Part shown: positions 52,248 through 61,417 of the stretch, piece by piece
How the letters are laid out: each line of letters begins with the position of its first letter
How positions within the stretch are numbered: the stretch's first letter is position 1
Assembly: GCF_900105985.1 (NCBI RefSeq)
Contig: NZ_FNUB01000005.1
Location: 1,736,001-1,800,000 of the forward strand
Reading direction: 5' to 3'
DNA from: Tenacibaculum sp. MAR_2010_89
Lineage (GTDB): Bacteria > Bacteroidota > Bacteroidia > Flavobacteriales > Flavobacteriaceae
Length of the DNA stretch: 64,000 nucleotides
Position numbers and translations under genes: made by a program
The notes under the pieces: generated by a model
Told to the model about the DNA's origin: nothing
What the model saw: only the letters and a program-made list of their open reading frames with translations
The model's database searches: none

Positions 52248-55200
52248 ATGAAAAAAAACTACCTGTTTGTTGTATTACTTTTAATATGCCAAACAAATTT
52301 TTCGCAAACACAAACCCCTAAAAATTTAGGACTGATCCAACAACATTTTAATGATTTACAGAAAGCTCGAAAAACGACATCTTTAGATTATGCTGAATGG
52401 AAAGTAACTAGTACTGCGTCTTCCTTAAAAAAAGGATTGACGCATTATTATTTAACACAGTATTATAATGGTATTCCTATTGTAAATGGTACTTATAATT
52501 TATCAATTATAAATAATAAAGTTAATTATTCAAAAAATCAATTTGTTAATGATATAAAGATAAAAACATCTAAACAAAAATCAATATCTATAACGGAAAC
52601 ACAAGCTATAAATGAAGTTATAAGAGCTCATAAATTAACTAGTGCTAAATTAGTTAAAACAATGAGAAAAAGTAAAGGAGATGATTTAGTTGAGTTTAAG
52701 AATTCAGGAATTACAGAAGATAATGAACCCATTCTTGTTAAAAAGGTATACTTCTTACATGAAGGTGAATTACGTTTGTGCTGGAATGTTAATTTATATG
52801 AAAAAGGAGGTAAAAACTGGTGGAATAGTTACGTAGATGCTTCTTCAAATAAAATTATATCGGAAAGTAACTGGGTTATAACTTGTAATTTTGACACTCA
52901 TCATGGTCATGATTCTCATACAACTCATGATTCTTCTGAGTTTTTTAATTCAAATAAAGAATCTAGTACTCCATATTTAAAAGAATCTAGCATGTTAGCG
53001 CCAGATTCTTATAATGTATATGCAATGCCATTAATTAACCCAGATGATGGAGGAAGAACAGTTGTTACTAATCCAGCTAATTCTGTAGCATCACCTTATG
53101 GGTGGCATGATACAAATGGTGTTGCAGGTGCTGAACATACAATTACAAGAGGTAATAATGTATGGGCTCAAGAAGATGCAAACGGAAATAATGGCACTGG
53201 AGCTTCTCCAAGTGGAGGTTCTAGTTTGGATTTTAATTTCCCAGTTAATTTAACTCAAGCACCTAGTACTTATCGTGATGCTTCAACTACTAACTTATTC
53301 TATTGGAATAATATTATGCATGATGTATGGTATCAATATGGTTTTGATGAAGCTTCAGGAAACTTTCAAGAAAACAACTATGGAAAAGGAGGAGCAGGAA
53401 GTGATTCTGTAAATGCTGATTCTCAAGATGGAGGAGGAACTAATAATGCAAATATGGCAACTCCAACAGATGGAGGTAATGCAAGAATGCAAATGTATTT
53501 ATGGACTAGAACAAATCCTAATAGAGATGGTTCATTTGATAATATGATTATTGCTCATGAATATGGACATGGTATTTCTACAAGATTAGTAGGTGGAAGG
53601 AATGCGAATGTGTTAGGAGGATCTGAACAAATGGGTGAAGGTTGGTCTGATTGGTTCGGATTAATGCTAACCATGAAAGCTGGTGATAAAGGAACTGATA
53701 GAAAAGGAGTTGGTACTTATGCGTTAGGTCAGGCTTTAGATGGAGTAGGAATTAGGCCAACGGTGTATTCAACTGATAGATCTGTGAATAATACAGATTA
53801 TGCTGATATAGGCGGATTAAGAGTACCGCATGGAGTTGGTTATAGTTTTGCTTCAATATTATGGGATATGACTTGGTTGATTATAGATCAAGAAGGTTTT
53901 GATCCAAATTTTTATACCGGTACTGGAGGTAATAATGTTGCAATGGCTTTAGTTATAGAGGGTTTAAAAAATACAGCAAGTAATCCTGGTTTTGTATCAG
54001 GTAGAGATGGTATTTTACAAGCTGATCAAGATTTATACGGAGGAAAATACAAATGTTTAATTTGGAAAGCTTTCGCAGGTAGAGGAGTTGGAGAAGGAGC
54101 TGTAGAAAATAATAATGGAGGTAGTAATACTAACTCTGATCAAACAGTATCGTATACCAATCCATGTGATGGAGGTAATCCAGATCCAGGAAGTTGTGCT
54201 GGAGATGTTACTTCGTTCCCTTTCAATGAAAGTTTTGAAACTAATTTAGGCTTATGGAAAGATGCAACCACTGGAGATGATTTAAACTTTACAAGAGATT
54301 CTGGAGGAACTCCTTCAAGTAATACTGGACCAAGTAATGCAGCTGATGGTTTTACGTATTTATATGTTGAAGCTTCAGGAAATGGTTCAGGGTACCCTAA
54401 TAAGAGAGCTATTTTAAATTCTCCTTGTTTAAATTTTGGTTCGGTAGCAAATCCTAAATTGGCTTTTCAATATCACATGTATGGTAGCGCAATTGCGACT
54501 TTAAAAGTTGAGGCAAGAAAAGACAATACAGGTACTTGGACATCAGTGTTTAGCAAAAGTGGAGATCAAGGAAATAGCTGGAAAACTGCAACTATTGATT
54601 TAGGTGCTTATGCTAATGAAGCAAGTGTACAATTAAGGTTTAATGTAGTTACTGGTTCTGGAAATAGTGGTTGGCAAAGTGATATTGCTATAGATGCAAT
54701 ATCTATTACTAATGGAGCAGGAGACCCAGGAGGTGATTGTACAGCTTTGAATTTTAACGATTTTACTATAAGTCCATTTTCTAATCAAGATTCAAGTGGA
54801 AATTATTCTATTGGAGGCTCAGGAGGTTCACTAGCATTAACGAATAATACTTGGAAGTATATTTTAATGAATTATACAGTTACATCTAACACTGTAATAG
54901 AGTTTGAGTTTAGCAGTACGTCTGAAGGTGAGATTCACGCAGTAGGATTTGAAAATGACAATAATTTAACTTCTTCAAGATATTTCAAAGTTCATGGAAC
55001 TCAAAATTATGGAGTAACTAATTTTGATAATTATGTAAGTGGAACAAAAAAATATGTAATTCCTGTAGGTAGTTCTTATACAGGAACCATGGATAGGTTA
55101 GTTTTTATTAATGATAATGATGCTGGATCAGGAAATAATTCTACTTTTTCTAATGTGAAAATTTATGAAGGCTCTTGTGGAACATCATCAATTAATGTAA

Positions 55201-55490
55201 GTGAATTTGGCATTCGAACAGACGTTATTGGTACTCAGGATGAAGGTGTGTTTTCTTCAATCGAAGTAGCTCCGAATCCAGTTAAAAGAGGAGAGCTTCT
55301 TTATTTAACAGGAAATAGTAAGAATTTATTAAATGCTTCTTATAGTGTTACGAATATGTTGGGGCAGGTACTGGAAACTGGAAAACTAGCAGGAAGAAGT
55401 ATTCAAACAGATAAATTAAAAACTGGTATTTATATTTTAACAATAGAAAATAAATATACCAAAGAAGATAAACGATTTATTATTAAATAA
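52248..55490 (+). CDS. M36-family (fungalysin-type) metalloprotease with T9SS sorting domain
   Basis: 1080 residues from MKKNYLFVVLLLICQ, with cleavage near NFSQ. An FTP-type propeptide occupies about 30-200. The catalytic domain has HEYGH near residue 435 (IIAHEYGHGIST) and the third zinc ligand in EQMGEGWSDWFG about 30 residues later. A MAM/choice-of-anchor J-like domain follows at about 650-825 (FPFNESFETNLGLW, WQSDIAIDAISI), then another beta domain, and a T9SS type A sorting domain from about 1005 (VAPNPVKRGELLYL, ending KRFIIK). It is likely a secreted nutrient protease. The ATG at 52248 is chosen over a TTG at 52194; a TAACTTTA (52210-52217) resembles a -7 box. Confidence 0.95.
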   Translation: MKKNYLFVVLLLICQTNFSQTQTPKNLGLIQQHFNDLQKARKTTSLDYAEWKVTSTASSLKKGLTHYYLTQYYNGIPIVNGTYNLSIINNKVNYSKNQFVNDIKIKTSKQKSISITETQAINEVIRAHKLTSAKLVKTMRKSKGDDLVEFKNSGITEDNEPILVKKVYFLHEGELRLCWNVNLYEKGGKNWWNSYVDASSNKIISESNWVITCNFDTHHGHDSHTTHDSSEFFNSNKESSTPYLKESSMLAPDSYNVYAMPLINPDDGGRTVVTNPANSVASPYGWHDTNGVAGAEHTITRGNNVWAQEDANGNNGTGASPSGGSSLDFNFPVNLTQAPSTYRDASTTNLFYWNNIMHDVWYQYGFDEASGNFQENNYGKGGAGSDSVNADSQDGGGTNNANMATPTDGGNARMQMYLWTRTNPNRDGSFDNMIIAHEYGHGISTRLVGGRNANVLGGSEQMGEGWSDWFGLMLTMKAGDKGTDRKGVGTYALGQALDGVGIRPTVYSTDRSVNNTDYADIGGLRVPHGVGYSFASILWDMTWLIIDQEGFDPNFYTGTGGNNVAMALVIEGLKNTASNPGFVSGRDGILQADQDLYGGKYKCLIWKAFAGRGVGEGAVENNNGGSNTNSDQTVSYTNPCDGGNPDPGSCAGDVTSFPFNESFETNLGLWKDATTGDDLNFTRDSGGTPSSNTGPSNAADGFTYLYVEASGNGSGYPNKRAILNSPCLNFGSVANPKLAFQYHMYGSAIATLKVEARKDNTGTWTSVFSKSGDQGNSWKTATIDLGAYANEASVQLRFNVVTGSGNSGWQSDIAIDAISITNGAGDPGGDCTALNFNDFTISPFSNQDSSGNYSIGGSGGSLALTNNTWKYILMNYTVTSNTVIEFEFSSTSEGEIHAVGFENDNNLTSSRYFKVHGTQNYGVTNFDNYVSGTKKYVIPVGSSYTGTMDRLVFINDNDAGSGNNSTFSNVKIYEGSCGTSSINVSEFGIRTDVIGTQDEGVFSSIEVAPNPVKRGELLYLTGNSKNLLNASYSVTNMLGQVLETGKLAGRSIQTDKLKTGIYILTIENKYTKEDKRFIIK

Positions 55491-55539
55491 CTTATGGTTA
55501 TTCTAAGATAATAAAAAGAAGTTGTTTTTTATTTATTTT

Positions 55540-55578
55540 AAACCCTTTGAGCTTTTATAAAATTCAAAGGGTTTTTTT
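55540..55578. terminator. Bidirectional intrinsic terminator
   Basis: The 11-base stem AAACCCTTTGA and its complement lie between the convergent protease gene and the minus-strand operon. The T-run overlaps the stop codon region of the operon's last gene. Confidence 0.9.
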
Positions 55579-56524
55579 AGTTTTTGAAAACTGTTTTAAA
55601 TTCTGAAATAATTTCCTCTATTTGTTGTTCGTTATATTTTCTAGAAAAGTGTACAGGTATTGCCTCATTTATTTTAGATGCGTTCATTATTTCTCCTGAT
55701 TTTTCTGAGTAGCTATGATAATTAAGGTGAGCATATTCTTTGTCTTCATTTTTATAAAAACATTCTATGTATATTTTATTAGATTGAAAAAAATGCTTTT
55801 TAATCTTAGAATGATTTTCAAAATTAGCAGCATGATCCATAATAACTCCTATCGAATCTCCTTCTTGGGTGTGTAGTAAATGAAATAAATCTTTAGATTC
55901 ATAGTTTTTACCTTCAATATTTATAGCAACGGTTTCTTCTTTTTTTAGAAAAGCGTTTTTTAAATCATTTACCCATTTTCCTCCTTTAAAATTACTGTTT
56001 TTAAGGTTGATTTTAAGTGTGTCTTTTTCTTTAAATTTATAGCTTAGAGAAGGTGTTTTATGGTTAAGCAATATTCCAGTTACTATAAAGTTATTTTCTT
56101 CAAAAAGAATGTTGTTATGTTTAATAGAAGTTTTTTTAAGTTCCCATACAGGAGGTTCTATTTCATAGATATGAATTTCATTGTCAGAAATCATTTCACG
56201 TATTTCGTAAATAATAGCATCTTTTTCAATCAAATTCCAAGTGTAACTTTTTATTCTATTTTGAACTTGTTTAGCTATATTTTTAGGGCCACAGATAAGA
56301 ATTCTTCTTTGTGTACCTATTTGATGTCTTATGATAGCGTCAAAGTTTACAAAGTGATCTATATGGGTATGACTAATAAAAACCGCATTCGTATTTTGTA
56401 TCTCTTTTACGGTTAAGTTACTAGCATCACCACATTCACAAATATAATTCCAAGGGTGATTATCTGGTTTTATTAAGATAGAGATATCTTCGTTGTAATT
56501 ACTTTTTATTTCAGAAAAGAACAT
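55577..56524 (-). CDS. Metallo-beta-lactamase-fold hydrolase
   Basis: 315 residues. The metal motif HTHIDH lies near residue 54 (FISHTHIDHFVNFDAI), with GVIMDHAAN and IPVHFSRKY further on, in the order of the RNase Z/ElaC-like branch. The usual strong RNase Z signature is only partly kept, so the substrate is uncertain; it is not clearly a tRNA 3' processing enzyme. It is the last gene of the minus-strand operon, four bases after the endonuclease V-like gene. Confidence 0.8.
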   Translation of the reverse strand: MFFSEIKSNYNEDISILIKPDNHPWNYICECGDASNLTVKEIQNTNAVFISHTHIDHFVNFDAIIRHQIGTQRRILICGPKNIAKQVQNRIKSYTWNLIEKDAIIYEIREMISDNEIHIYEIEPPVWELKKTSIKHNNILFEENNFIVTGILLNHKTPSLSYKFKEKDTLKINLKNSNFKGGKWVNDLKNAFLKKEETVAINIEGKNYESKDLFHLLHTQEGDSIGVIMDHAANFENHSKIKKHFFQSNKIYIECFYKNEDKEYAHLNYHSYSEKSGEIMNASKINEAIPVHFSRKYNEQQIEEIISEFKTVFKN

Positions 56525-56528
56525 AAGT

Positions 56529-57041
56529 TTAGTTTGTAAGGTTTTCTCTACCTAGTGAGTCTACTTTTTTTAATAAATCAGGAAAACGAAACTCTCCGTG
56601 CATTTCTTTAATTTTTTTGGCAGCAATGTTTACATCCATTCCTATTGCAGTAATATGTAATGCTTTTTTACTAGTACCTCTTACAATCGATGTTTTGTGA
56701 GTATTGATATTTTTAAAATCATTTTTGGCTACACCAATTACAGGAATGTTATCTTTTAATGATTTATAAAGGTGTCCACCTAGTCCTAGTTTTTTGTTGT
56801 CATCTAAAAAAACAAATCCATCTATAATTATTGCGGAACAATTATCTAGGTTAATTTTTTTAAGTAAGCTTAAAATGCAAGGTAATTCTCTTTTGTAAAA
56901 TTCTCCAGGAATATAGTCAGAAATACCAGTTAAAGTTTCTTCATAAACCTTAGTAGTTTCCTTACTGTTCCAGTTATTAAATTGTATACAAACGGTTTTT
57001 GCTTGGTTTTCAAAATAATAGGTATCAAATGCTAAAATCAA
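56529..57041 (-). CDS. Endonuclease V-like protein
   Basis: 170 residues, shorter than the usual 210-230. Likely catalytic residues are the Asp of LAFDTYY near 6, the Glu of YKRELP near 52 and the Asp of IIDGFVF near 73. YIPGEFYKRELPCILSLL and GLGGHLYKSL with VIGVAKNDF match the family core. The usual HPR segment after DGxG is replaced by LDDNKKLG, and the C-terminal part is reduced, so activity on deaminated bases is not certain. Confidence 0.75.
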   Translation of the reverse strand: MILAFDTYYFENQAKTVCIQFNNWNSKETTKVYEETLTGISDYIPGEFYKRELPCILSLLKKINLDNCSAIIIDGFVFLDDNKKLGLGGHLYKSLKDNIPVIGVAKNDFKNINTHKTSIVRGTSKKALHITAIGMDVNIAAKKIKEMHGEFRFPDLLKKVDSLGRENLTN

Positions 57042-57061
57042 TTTTCAATATGTTTTTAATA

Positions 57062-58132
57062 TTAATCACCACCACAAGAAGCACAGCTTGAACATGATGA
57101 ACAGTTAGAGCATGGGCTACTACTGAAATCAAATCCATTTGAATCTGAATCACCACCCCAAGAATTGAAATCAAACCAGTTACTTGATTCATCTGTTGGT
57201 GGTTCATTAATACTTAAAGGGTCTTCTTCAAAAGTGACAGAATCTGTTAAGTCATTATTAGATTCACTATTAAAAGCATCATTTGAAACTTCTAACTCTT
57301 TGGCATATCCAATATCTTCTCCAGAATCATTTTCATAATAAGAATCTGTTATAACTATATTGTTATTATGATGCATGATATCTGACCAAATTAAACTATA
57401 AAAAAGATAGTCATCAAAGCCATGATATCCACCATAAATCCCCCCTCTTTTTGTATTGTATCTAATATCTTCTTTTGTATTTACTTTTTGTTTAGGTAGT
57501 ACGTGTTTGTTTTTAATGAAAGATTGAATATCATCAGTTTCTACTTGTTTTTTTAATTCAAGTTTTATTTTGTTTAAAAAATAATCAAATCTTGAAGTCT
57601 TCTTTTCTTTAAACTGGTCAAATTTTAATTGAGAACTGGTTGCCTGAGATATAGTTTTATTAGGATTTCCTGATTCAAGTTCTTTAAATAACCCTGAAAT
57701 TTTAATAACTAAAGGGAAAACTCCTATTTTGTGATCTCTATTTATTTCAATTTCTATCAGGTATTTAAAATCGAAATCTTCATGCTCTAAAACAAGTTTT
57801 AGTTGCTTGAAATGAATAGACATAGCATCGTTTACCTCTATTTCATATTTATCGAGAGCATGTTTTAAATCATTTTCTTTTCCATCTTTATCATGATAGA
57901 AATCAATATCATCATGTGATATTTTAATGATATTGTTGATTTTTAAACTTCTAAATGTGGCGTTTAATTGTTGCAGTATTGCTACAGCAGTAAAAGTTTC
58001 GCGTTCTTCTTTATCTGAAATAACTCCAAGCGTTAGGTGATGGAAGAATTTTTTAAAAGCTTTTGTTGGTTTTACTTTTTTAATTTCTGTTAATTGACTA
58101 GGGTCAATGGTAATAATTCCTTCTAAATACAT
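57062..58132 (-). CDS. Protein of unknown function with Cys-rich C-terminus
   Basis: 356 residues, not recognised. The first about 190 residues are a mixed alpha/beta domain (MYLEGIITIDPSQLTEIKK, then ALDKYEIEVNDAMSIHFKQ). After a hydrophilic stretch and an acidic Asp/Ser/Asn-rich region, the protein ends in a short cysteine cluster (PCSNCSSCSSCASCGGD) with five Cys in 15 residues. There is no signal peptide or membrane helix. The tail is reminiscent of the Cys/Gly-rich ends seen in membrane-linked TIGR04222-type proteins and could bind metal or be modified. It lies eleven bases after the GRDP-like gene. Confidence 0.7.
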   Translation of the reverse strand: MYLEGIITIDPSQLTEIKKVKPTKAFKKFFHHLTLGVISDKEERETFTAVAILQQLNATFRSLKINNIIKISHDDIDFYHDKDGKENDLKHALDKYEIEVNDAMSIHFKQLKLVLEHEDFDFKYLIEIEINRDHKIGVFPLVIKISGLFKELESGNPNKTISQATSSQLKFDQFKEKKTSRFDYFLNKIKLELKKQVETDDIQSFIKNKHVLPKQKVNTKEDIRYNTKRGGIYGGYHGFDDYLFYSLIWSDIMHHNNNIVITDSYYENDSGEDIGYAKELEVSNDAFNSESNNDLTDSVTFEEDPLSINEPPTDESSNWFDFNSWGGDSDSNGFDFSSSPCSNCSSCSSCASCGGD

Positions 58133-58142
58133 AGGCTAATTT

Positions 58143-58544
58143 TTAATTATGACAAGCCCCACAATTATTAGATTCCCATTGGGTCATAGCATAAGATCCC
58201 CAAATAGATTCTGGTGGTTTATTATAATGTTTAATATATAATTTTATTGTTTTTTGATAAATAGTATAATCTTCATTTTCACTAGGAGTATGATGTATAA
58301 ACCTATTATAATGAGTAGAGCAAAACTTTTGGTAATACCTAGTGAATAAAATAAATTCATGCCATGCTAAATCAATTAATAAGGATGGACTTAATTTTGT
58401 TTTTGTAATATGAATAAGGTTAAGAAATTTTAGCATTTCTATTAATAATTCATCTTTATCTATATTATTTTCAAAACTTATTTTTTCAACTTTTTTCCTT
58501 AATAAAGGAATGTTTGTTAGTATATCATTTAATTGATTGTCCAT
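58143..58544 (-). CDS. GRDP-like (glycine-rich domain-containing protein) family protein
   Basis: 133 residues. The family core is visible: SLLIDLAWHEFILFTRYYQKFC followed by HYNRFIHHTPSE, where the Trp-His, Tyr, Cys and His-His-x-Pro positions are conserved. The C-terminus carries CGACHN, two more cysteines and a His, consistent with a small metal site together with the core Cys/His residues. There is no signal peptide. Function unknown. It is in the middle of the polyamine/ion channel operon. Confidence 0.75.
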   Translation of the reverse strand: MDNQLNDILTNIPLLRKKVEKISFENNIDKDELLIEMLKFLNLIHITKTKLSPSLLIDLAWHEFILFTRYYQKFCSTHYNRFIHHTPSENEDYTIYQKTIKLYIKHYNKPPESIWGSYAMTQWESNNCGACHN

Positions 58545-58547
58545 AGG

Positions 58548-59555
58548 CTAATTTATAAACTGTTTATTTTCCCCATTAGCTATATATATTATAACATCAT
58601 TCTCTTGAAGTGTAAGATGGTTTTCAGGGTTTTTAATGAGTTGTCCTTTTCTGCTAAGTGCTACTAGTGTAATACCATATTTTTCTTTTAAATGAATAAA
58701 AGTTTCTAAATAAGTGGTGTTAATATAAGTATGTTTACTTGATAGCTTAGTTTCGCAAATGTCTAAATTACTTTTGTCGTTAGAAGTAGAAATTAAATCT
58801 TCTGTAAGTAAAGCAACATTAGGTTCAAATATATAACTAGCTATAAATTTTGAAACAATTTCATTTTTTGGAATAATGAACTGAACTCCCAAATAGTTGA
58901 AAGAAGATTTTAATTCTATGTTTTCTATAGCAACTACACAATTAATGTTTTCAAATCGTTTTTTTAGACTAATTGTATAAACTAATGTGTCGGTATCATT
59001 TTCAAAACTGATATAAACTCTTCTTGATTCTTTAAGCTTTATTTTATCTAATGCCTTGTAATCATTAAGGTCAGTAAGTAAAACAAAGCAATTTTTATCA
59101 GAGTATAATTGCTTAATAGTTTTTAAGTCAGATTCTTTATTCACAACTATTGCTAAGTCTTCTTCAGCCTTAATAATTTGATCTGCTACTTGTTTAGAAA
59201 AAGCATTCCATCCAATAATTATACAGTGGTTATTCATGTCTGTTCCAAAGTATCCCATTTCTCTTTTTTTTAAGTATTCTGATATTTTTAAGCTTAATTC
59301 TGTTACGATGTATCCTAAGACACCAAGACTTCCCAATACAAATAAAATACCGATGAGTCTTCCCCAGAATGTTATAGGATAAAAATCACCATAACCAACA
59401 GTTGTTAATGTAACAATAGAATACCAATAAGCATCAGCAAGGTTATTTATATTAGTATTTTCAAAATTAGATTCAAAATGATATAGGCTATATACTAGTA
59501 TATTATAGATTCCAGCAACTAGTATAAAGAATATTAATTTTTGTTTGGAACTCAT
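58548..59555 (-). CDS. Potassium channel with RCK (TrkA) domains
   Basis: 335 residues. Two membrane helices (IFFILVAGIYNILVYSLY and LIGILFVLGSLGVLGYIV) flank a pore loop with the potassium selectivity filter TVGYGD near residue 52. A TrkA-N (RCK) domain follows from about 100 (HCIIIGWNAFSKQVADQII) and a TrkA-C domain at the C-terminus (LVALSRKGQLIKNPENHLTL). It would form a tetrameric, ligand-gated K+ channel in the inner membrane. The RCK loop after GWNAFSK lacks the classical GxGxxG NAD motif, so the ligand is unclear. It overlaps the AdoMet decarboxylase gene by four bases. Confidence 0.93.
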   Translation of the reverse strand: MSSKQKLIFFILVAGIYNILVYSLYHFESNFENTNINNLADAYWYSIVTLTTVGYGDFYPITFWGRLIGILFVLGSLGVLGYIVTELSLKISEYLKKREMGYFGTDMNNHCIIIGWNAFSKQVADQIIKAEEDLAIVVNKESDLKTIKQLYSDKNCFVLLTDLNDYKALDKIKLKESRRVYISFENDTDTLVYTISLKKRFENINCVVAIENIELKSSFNYLGVQFIIPKNEIVSKFIASYIFEPNVALLTEDLISTSNDKSNLDICETKLSSKHTYINTTYLETFIHLKEKYGITLVALSRKGQLIKNPENHLTLQENDVIIYIANGENKQFIN

Positions 59556-59848
59556 GCTTGCATCAAGTTTTTAAATACGTTCAATTTTTCTTGATTACAG
59601 CTACTAAGTTCTATATAGGTTTTGTTACTCTCAGGAAACGTATGAATGGCTAAATGACTTTCTCCTAGTAGCCAAAAACAGGTGTATCCTTGTTGTTCAA
59701 AATGATGTTCGTTAAAAGCTAATAAAGTAAATTTACTTTGTTGTAATAAATTTTCAAAACTCGTTTTTAAAATCTCAGGATTAGTTTCAGAAATCCATTC
59801 TTGAAAATTATATATATTGGCTTGTATGTGTTTGTAGTCAGTGTTCAT
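59552..59848 (-). CDS. S-adenosylmethionine decarboxylase-like protein (short)
   Basis: 98 residues, shorter than the usual 115-130 of bacterial SpeD/SpeH. The active-site segment is present: GESHLAIHTFPE, where the Ser after Glu would become the pyruvoyl group by self-cleavage, the following His, and a Cys in ELSSCN at the expected distance. Decarboxylated AdoMet is the aminopropyl donor for the spermidine synthase-like enzyme encoded next. Activity is likely but untested, given the small size. Confidence 0.85.
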   Translation of the reverse strand: MNTDYKHIQANIYNFQEWISETNPEILKTSFENLLQQSKFTLLAFNEHHFEQQGYTCFWLLGESHLAIHTFPESNKTYIELSSCNQEKLNVFKNLMQA

Positions 59849-59854
59849 TTTGTG

Positions 59855-61417
59855 TTAGTATAAATCCCAATTTCCTTTTAAATAATATTGATATAATACT
59901 GGGTTTTGAATTTTATTAACTTCAACTTTATTTGTGCCAATATTAAAAAAATCTTTCTTACCAAAAGAAGTGATTAGTAACATAGCTTCCTTATTAATCC
60001 ATTTTGTTGATACTGATGAAAATTGTAGGTTTCGAAGTTTTTGCTTAAATTTCTCTTTAGAAACATCTTTGTTTTTTGTTCCTATAATCCATCCCCATTC
60101 TCCCATAGATATAATTTGATTGTGCATTGGAACTGTAGTGAAACCTGCAGATTGCATTGTTAAATCAATACATTGAAAAGCTTTGGTTGCAAAATAAGGA
60201 CTACCAGATTGTGTGATGATTAATCCATGAGGTCTTAATTTACGTTTGCATAATGTATAAAATTCATGAGAATAAAGTCTGCCCAATTCAACACTTCTTG
60301 GATCAGGTAAATCTATGATAATAACGTCGTAGAAAGATTGATTGTCTTGTTCTAGATGCACGTAAGCATCTTTGTTGTAAATTTTAAGTTTTTCACTATT
60401 CATTGACCCTTCATTAATGTTGATAAGAATTGGACTGCTTTTTCCAAGTTCAGTCATGTTAGGGTCAAGATCTACCATATCAATTTTATCAACTGAAGGA
60501 TATTTTAGTAGTTCTCTTACAGCGCATCCATCACCTCCTCCTAGAATTAGTATTTTTTGAGGATTTGGGTGTAGTTGCATAATTGGGTGTACCAAAGGTT
60601 CATGATACATTTCTTCATCTATTGAGCAAAATTGTAAGTTTCCATTTAAGTATAGCCAATGTTCATCTTTCCATTCAGTTAGCACAATTTTTTGATATTT
60701 ACTTTGGGTTGAATAAACAATTTTATCTTTATATTTTTTTTGTTCACCCCAGGTAATAATTGTGTCAGTAAAACTCATTCCCATGATAAGTGTAATTAAA
60801 ACAATACTTATCATAGCTAACATTGATTTTAATTGGTTTTTTATCATTTTACCTTTAAAGCGATAAAACACTAAACAGGCTACAAAAAAATTAATGAACC
60901 CTAAAATAAAAGGAGTATAGGTGAGTCCTAGTATAGGTAAGCCTATAAAAGCAAAGAATACTCCACCTAATAAACTTCCGTAATAATCTTTTTCTAAAAT
61001 TGAAGAAATGTTAGTTTTTAAATCTTCATATTCTTTATTAATTCTTACAACTAAAGGGATTTCTAAACCAATTAGTAAACCAACAAGCATACTTAAAAAA
61101 TAGATAACTGCATCATAGTATGATGATACTGCTGCTAGTGTATACACTAATACAGATGAAAAAGCAACAATTAGTGATAAAGCTAATTCAAGTAATAGAA
61201 AATTTCTAATTAAGTTCTTAGTAAACCTTTTACTAAGTCTGCTTCCTAATCCCATACAAAATAGCATTAAAGAAACAATCATTGTCCATTGAAAAACTGA
61301 ATTTCCAATAAAATATGTAGCTAAAGTTGATAGCACATATTCAGCTACAATTCCGGCAAAACCTGTAGCGAAAATGGCCGATTTTAGAATAAATGAATTG
61401 TTTTTTAGATACTCCAT
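59855..61417 (-). CDS. Membrane-anchored spermidine synthase-like aminopropyltransferase
   Basis: 520 residues. The N-terminal 215 residues are about seven membrane helices (for example FATGFAGIVAEYVLSTLATY, SMLVGLLIGLEIPLVV). The C-terminal part is a spermidine-synthase domain with ILGGGDGCAVRELLKYPSV, MVDLDPNMTELG (decarboxylated-AdoMet site), KDAYVHLEQ and the catalytic-Asp motif DLPDPRS, then LYSHEFYTLCKRKL. The membrane-fused form is distinct from cytosolic SpeE and suggests an acceptor in or near the membrane. It overlaps the DUF350 gene by 13 bases, indicating tight coupling. Confidence 0.9.
   Translation of the reverse strand: MEYLKNNSFILKSAIFATGFAGIVAEYVLSTLATYFIGNSVFQWTMIVSLMLFCMGLGSRLSKRFTKNLIRNFLLLELALSLIVAFSSVLVYTLAAVSSYYDAVIYFLSMLVGLLIGLEIPLVVRINKEYEDLKTNISSILEKDYYGSLLGGVFFAFIGLPILGLTYTPFILGFINFFVACLVFYRFKGKMIKNQLKSMLAMISIVLITLIMGMSFTDTIITWGEQKKYKDKIVYSTQSKYQKIVLTEWKDEHWLYLNGNLQFCSIDEEMYHEPLVHPIMQLHPNPQKILILGGGDGCAVRELLKYPSVDKIDMVDLDPNMTELGKSSPILININEGSMNSEKLKIYNKDAYVHLEQDNQSFYDVIIIDLPDPRSVELGRLYSHEFYTLCKRKLRPHGLIITQSGSPYFATKAFQCIDLTMQSAGFTTVPMHNQIISMGEWGWIIGTKNKDVSKEKFKQKLRNLQFSSVSTKWINKEAMLLITSFGKKDFFNIGTNKVEVNKIQNPVLYQYYLKGNWDLY

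Noticed and set aside
58143..58544. CGACH at the C-terminus as a c-type haem site
   Set aside because: The protein has no signal peptide and the motif is at the extreme end. It fits better with a metal site shared with the family's other Cys and His residues.
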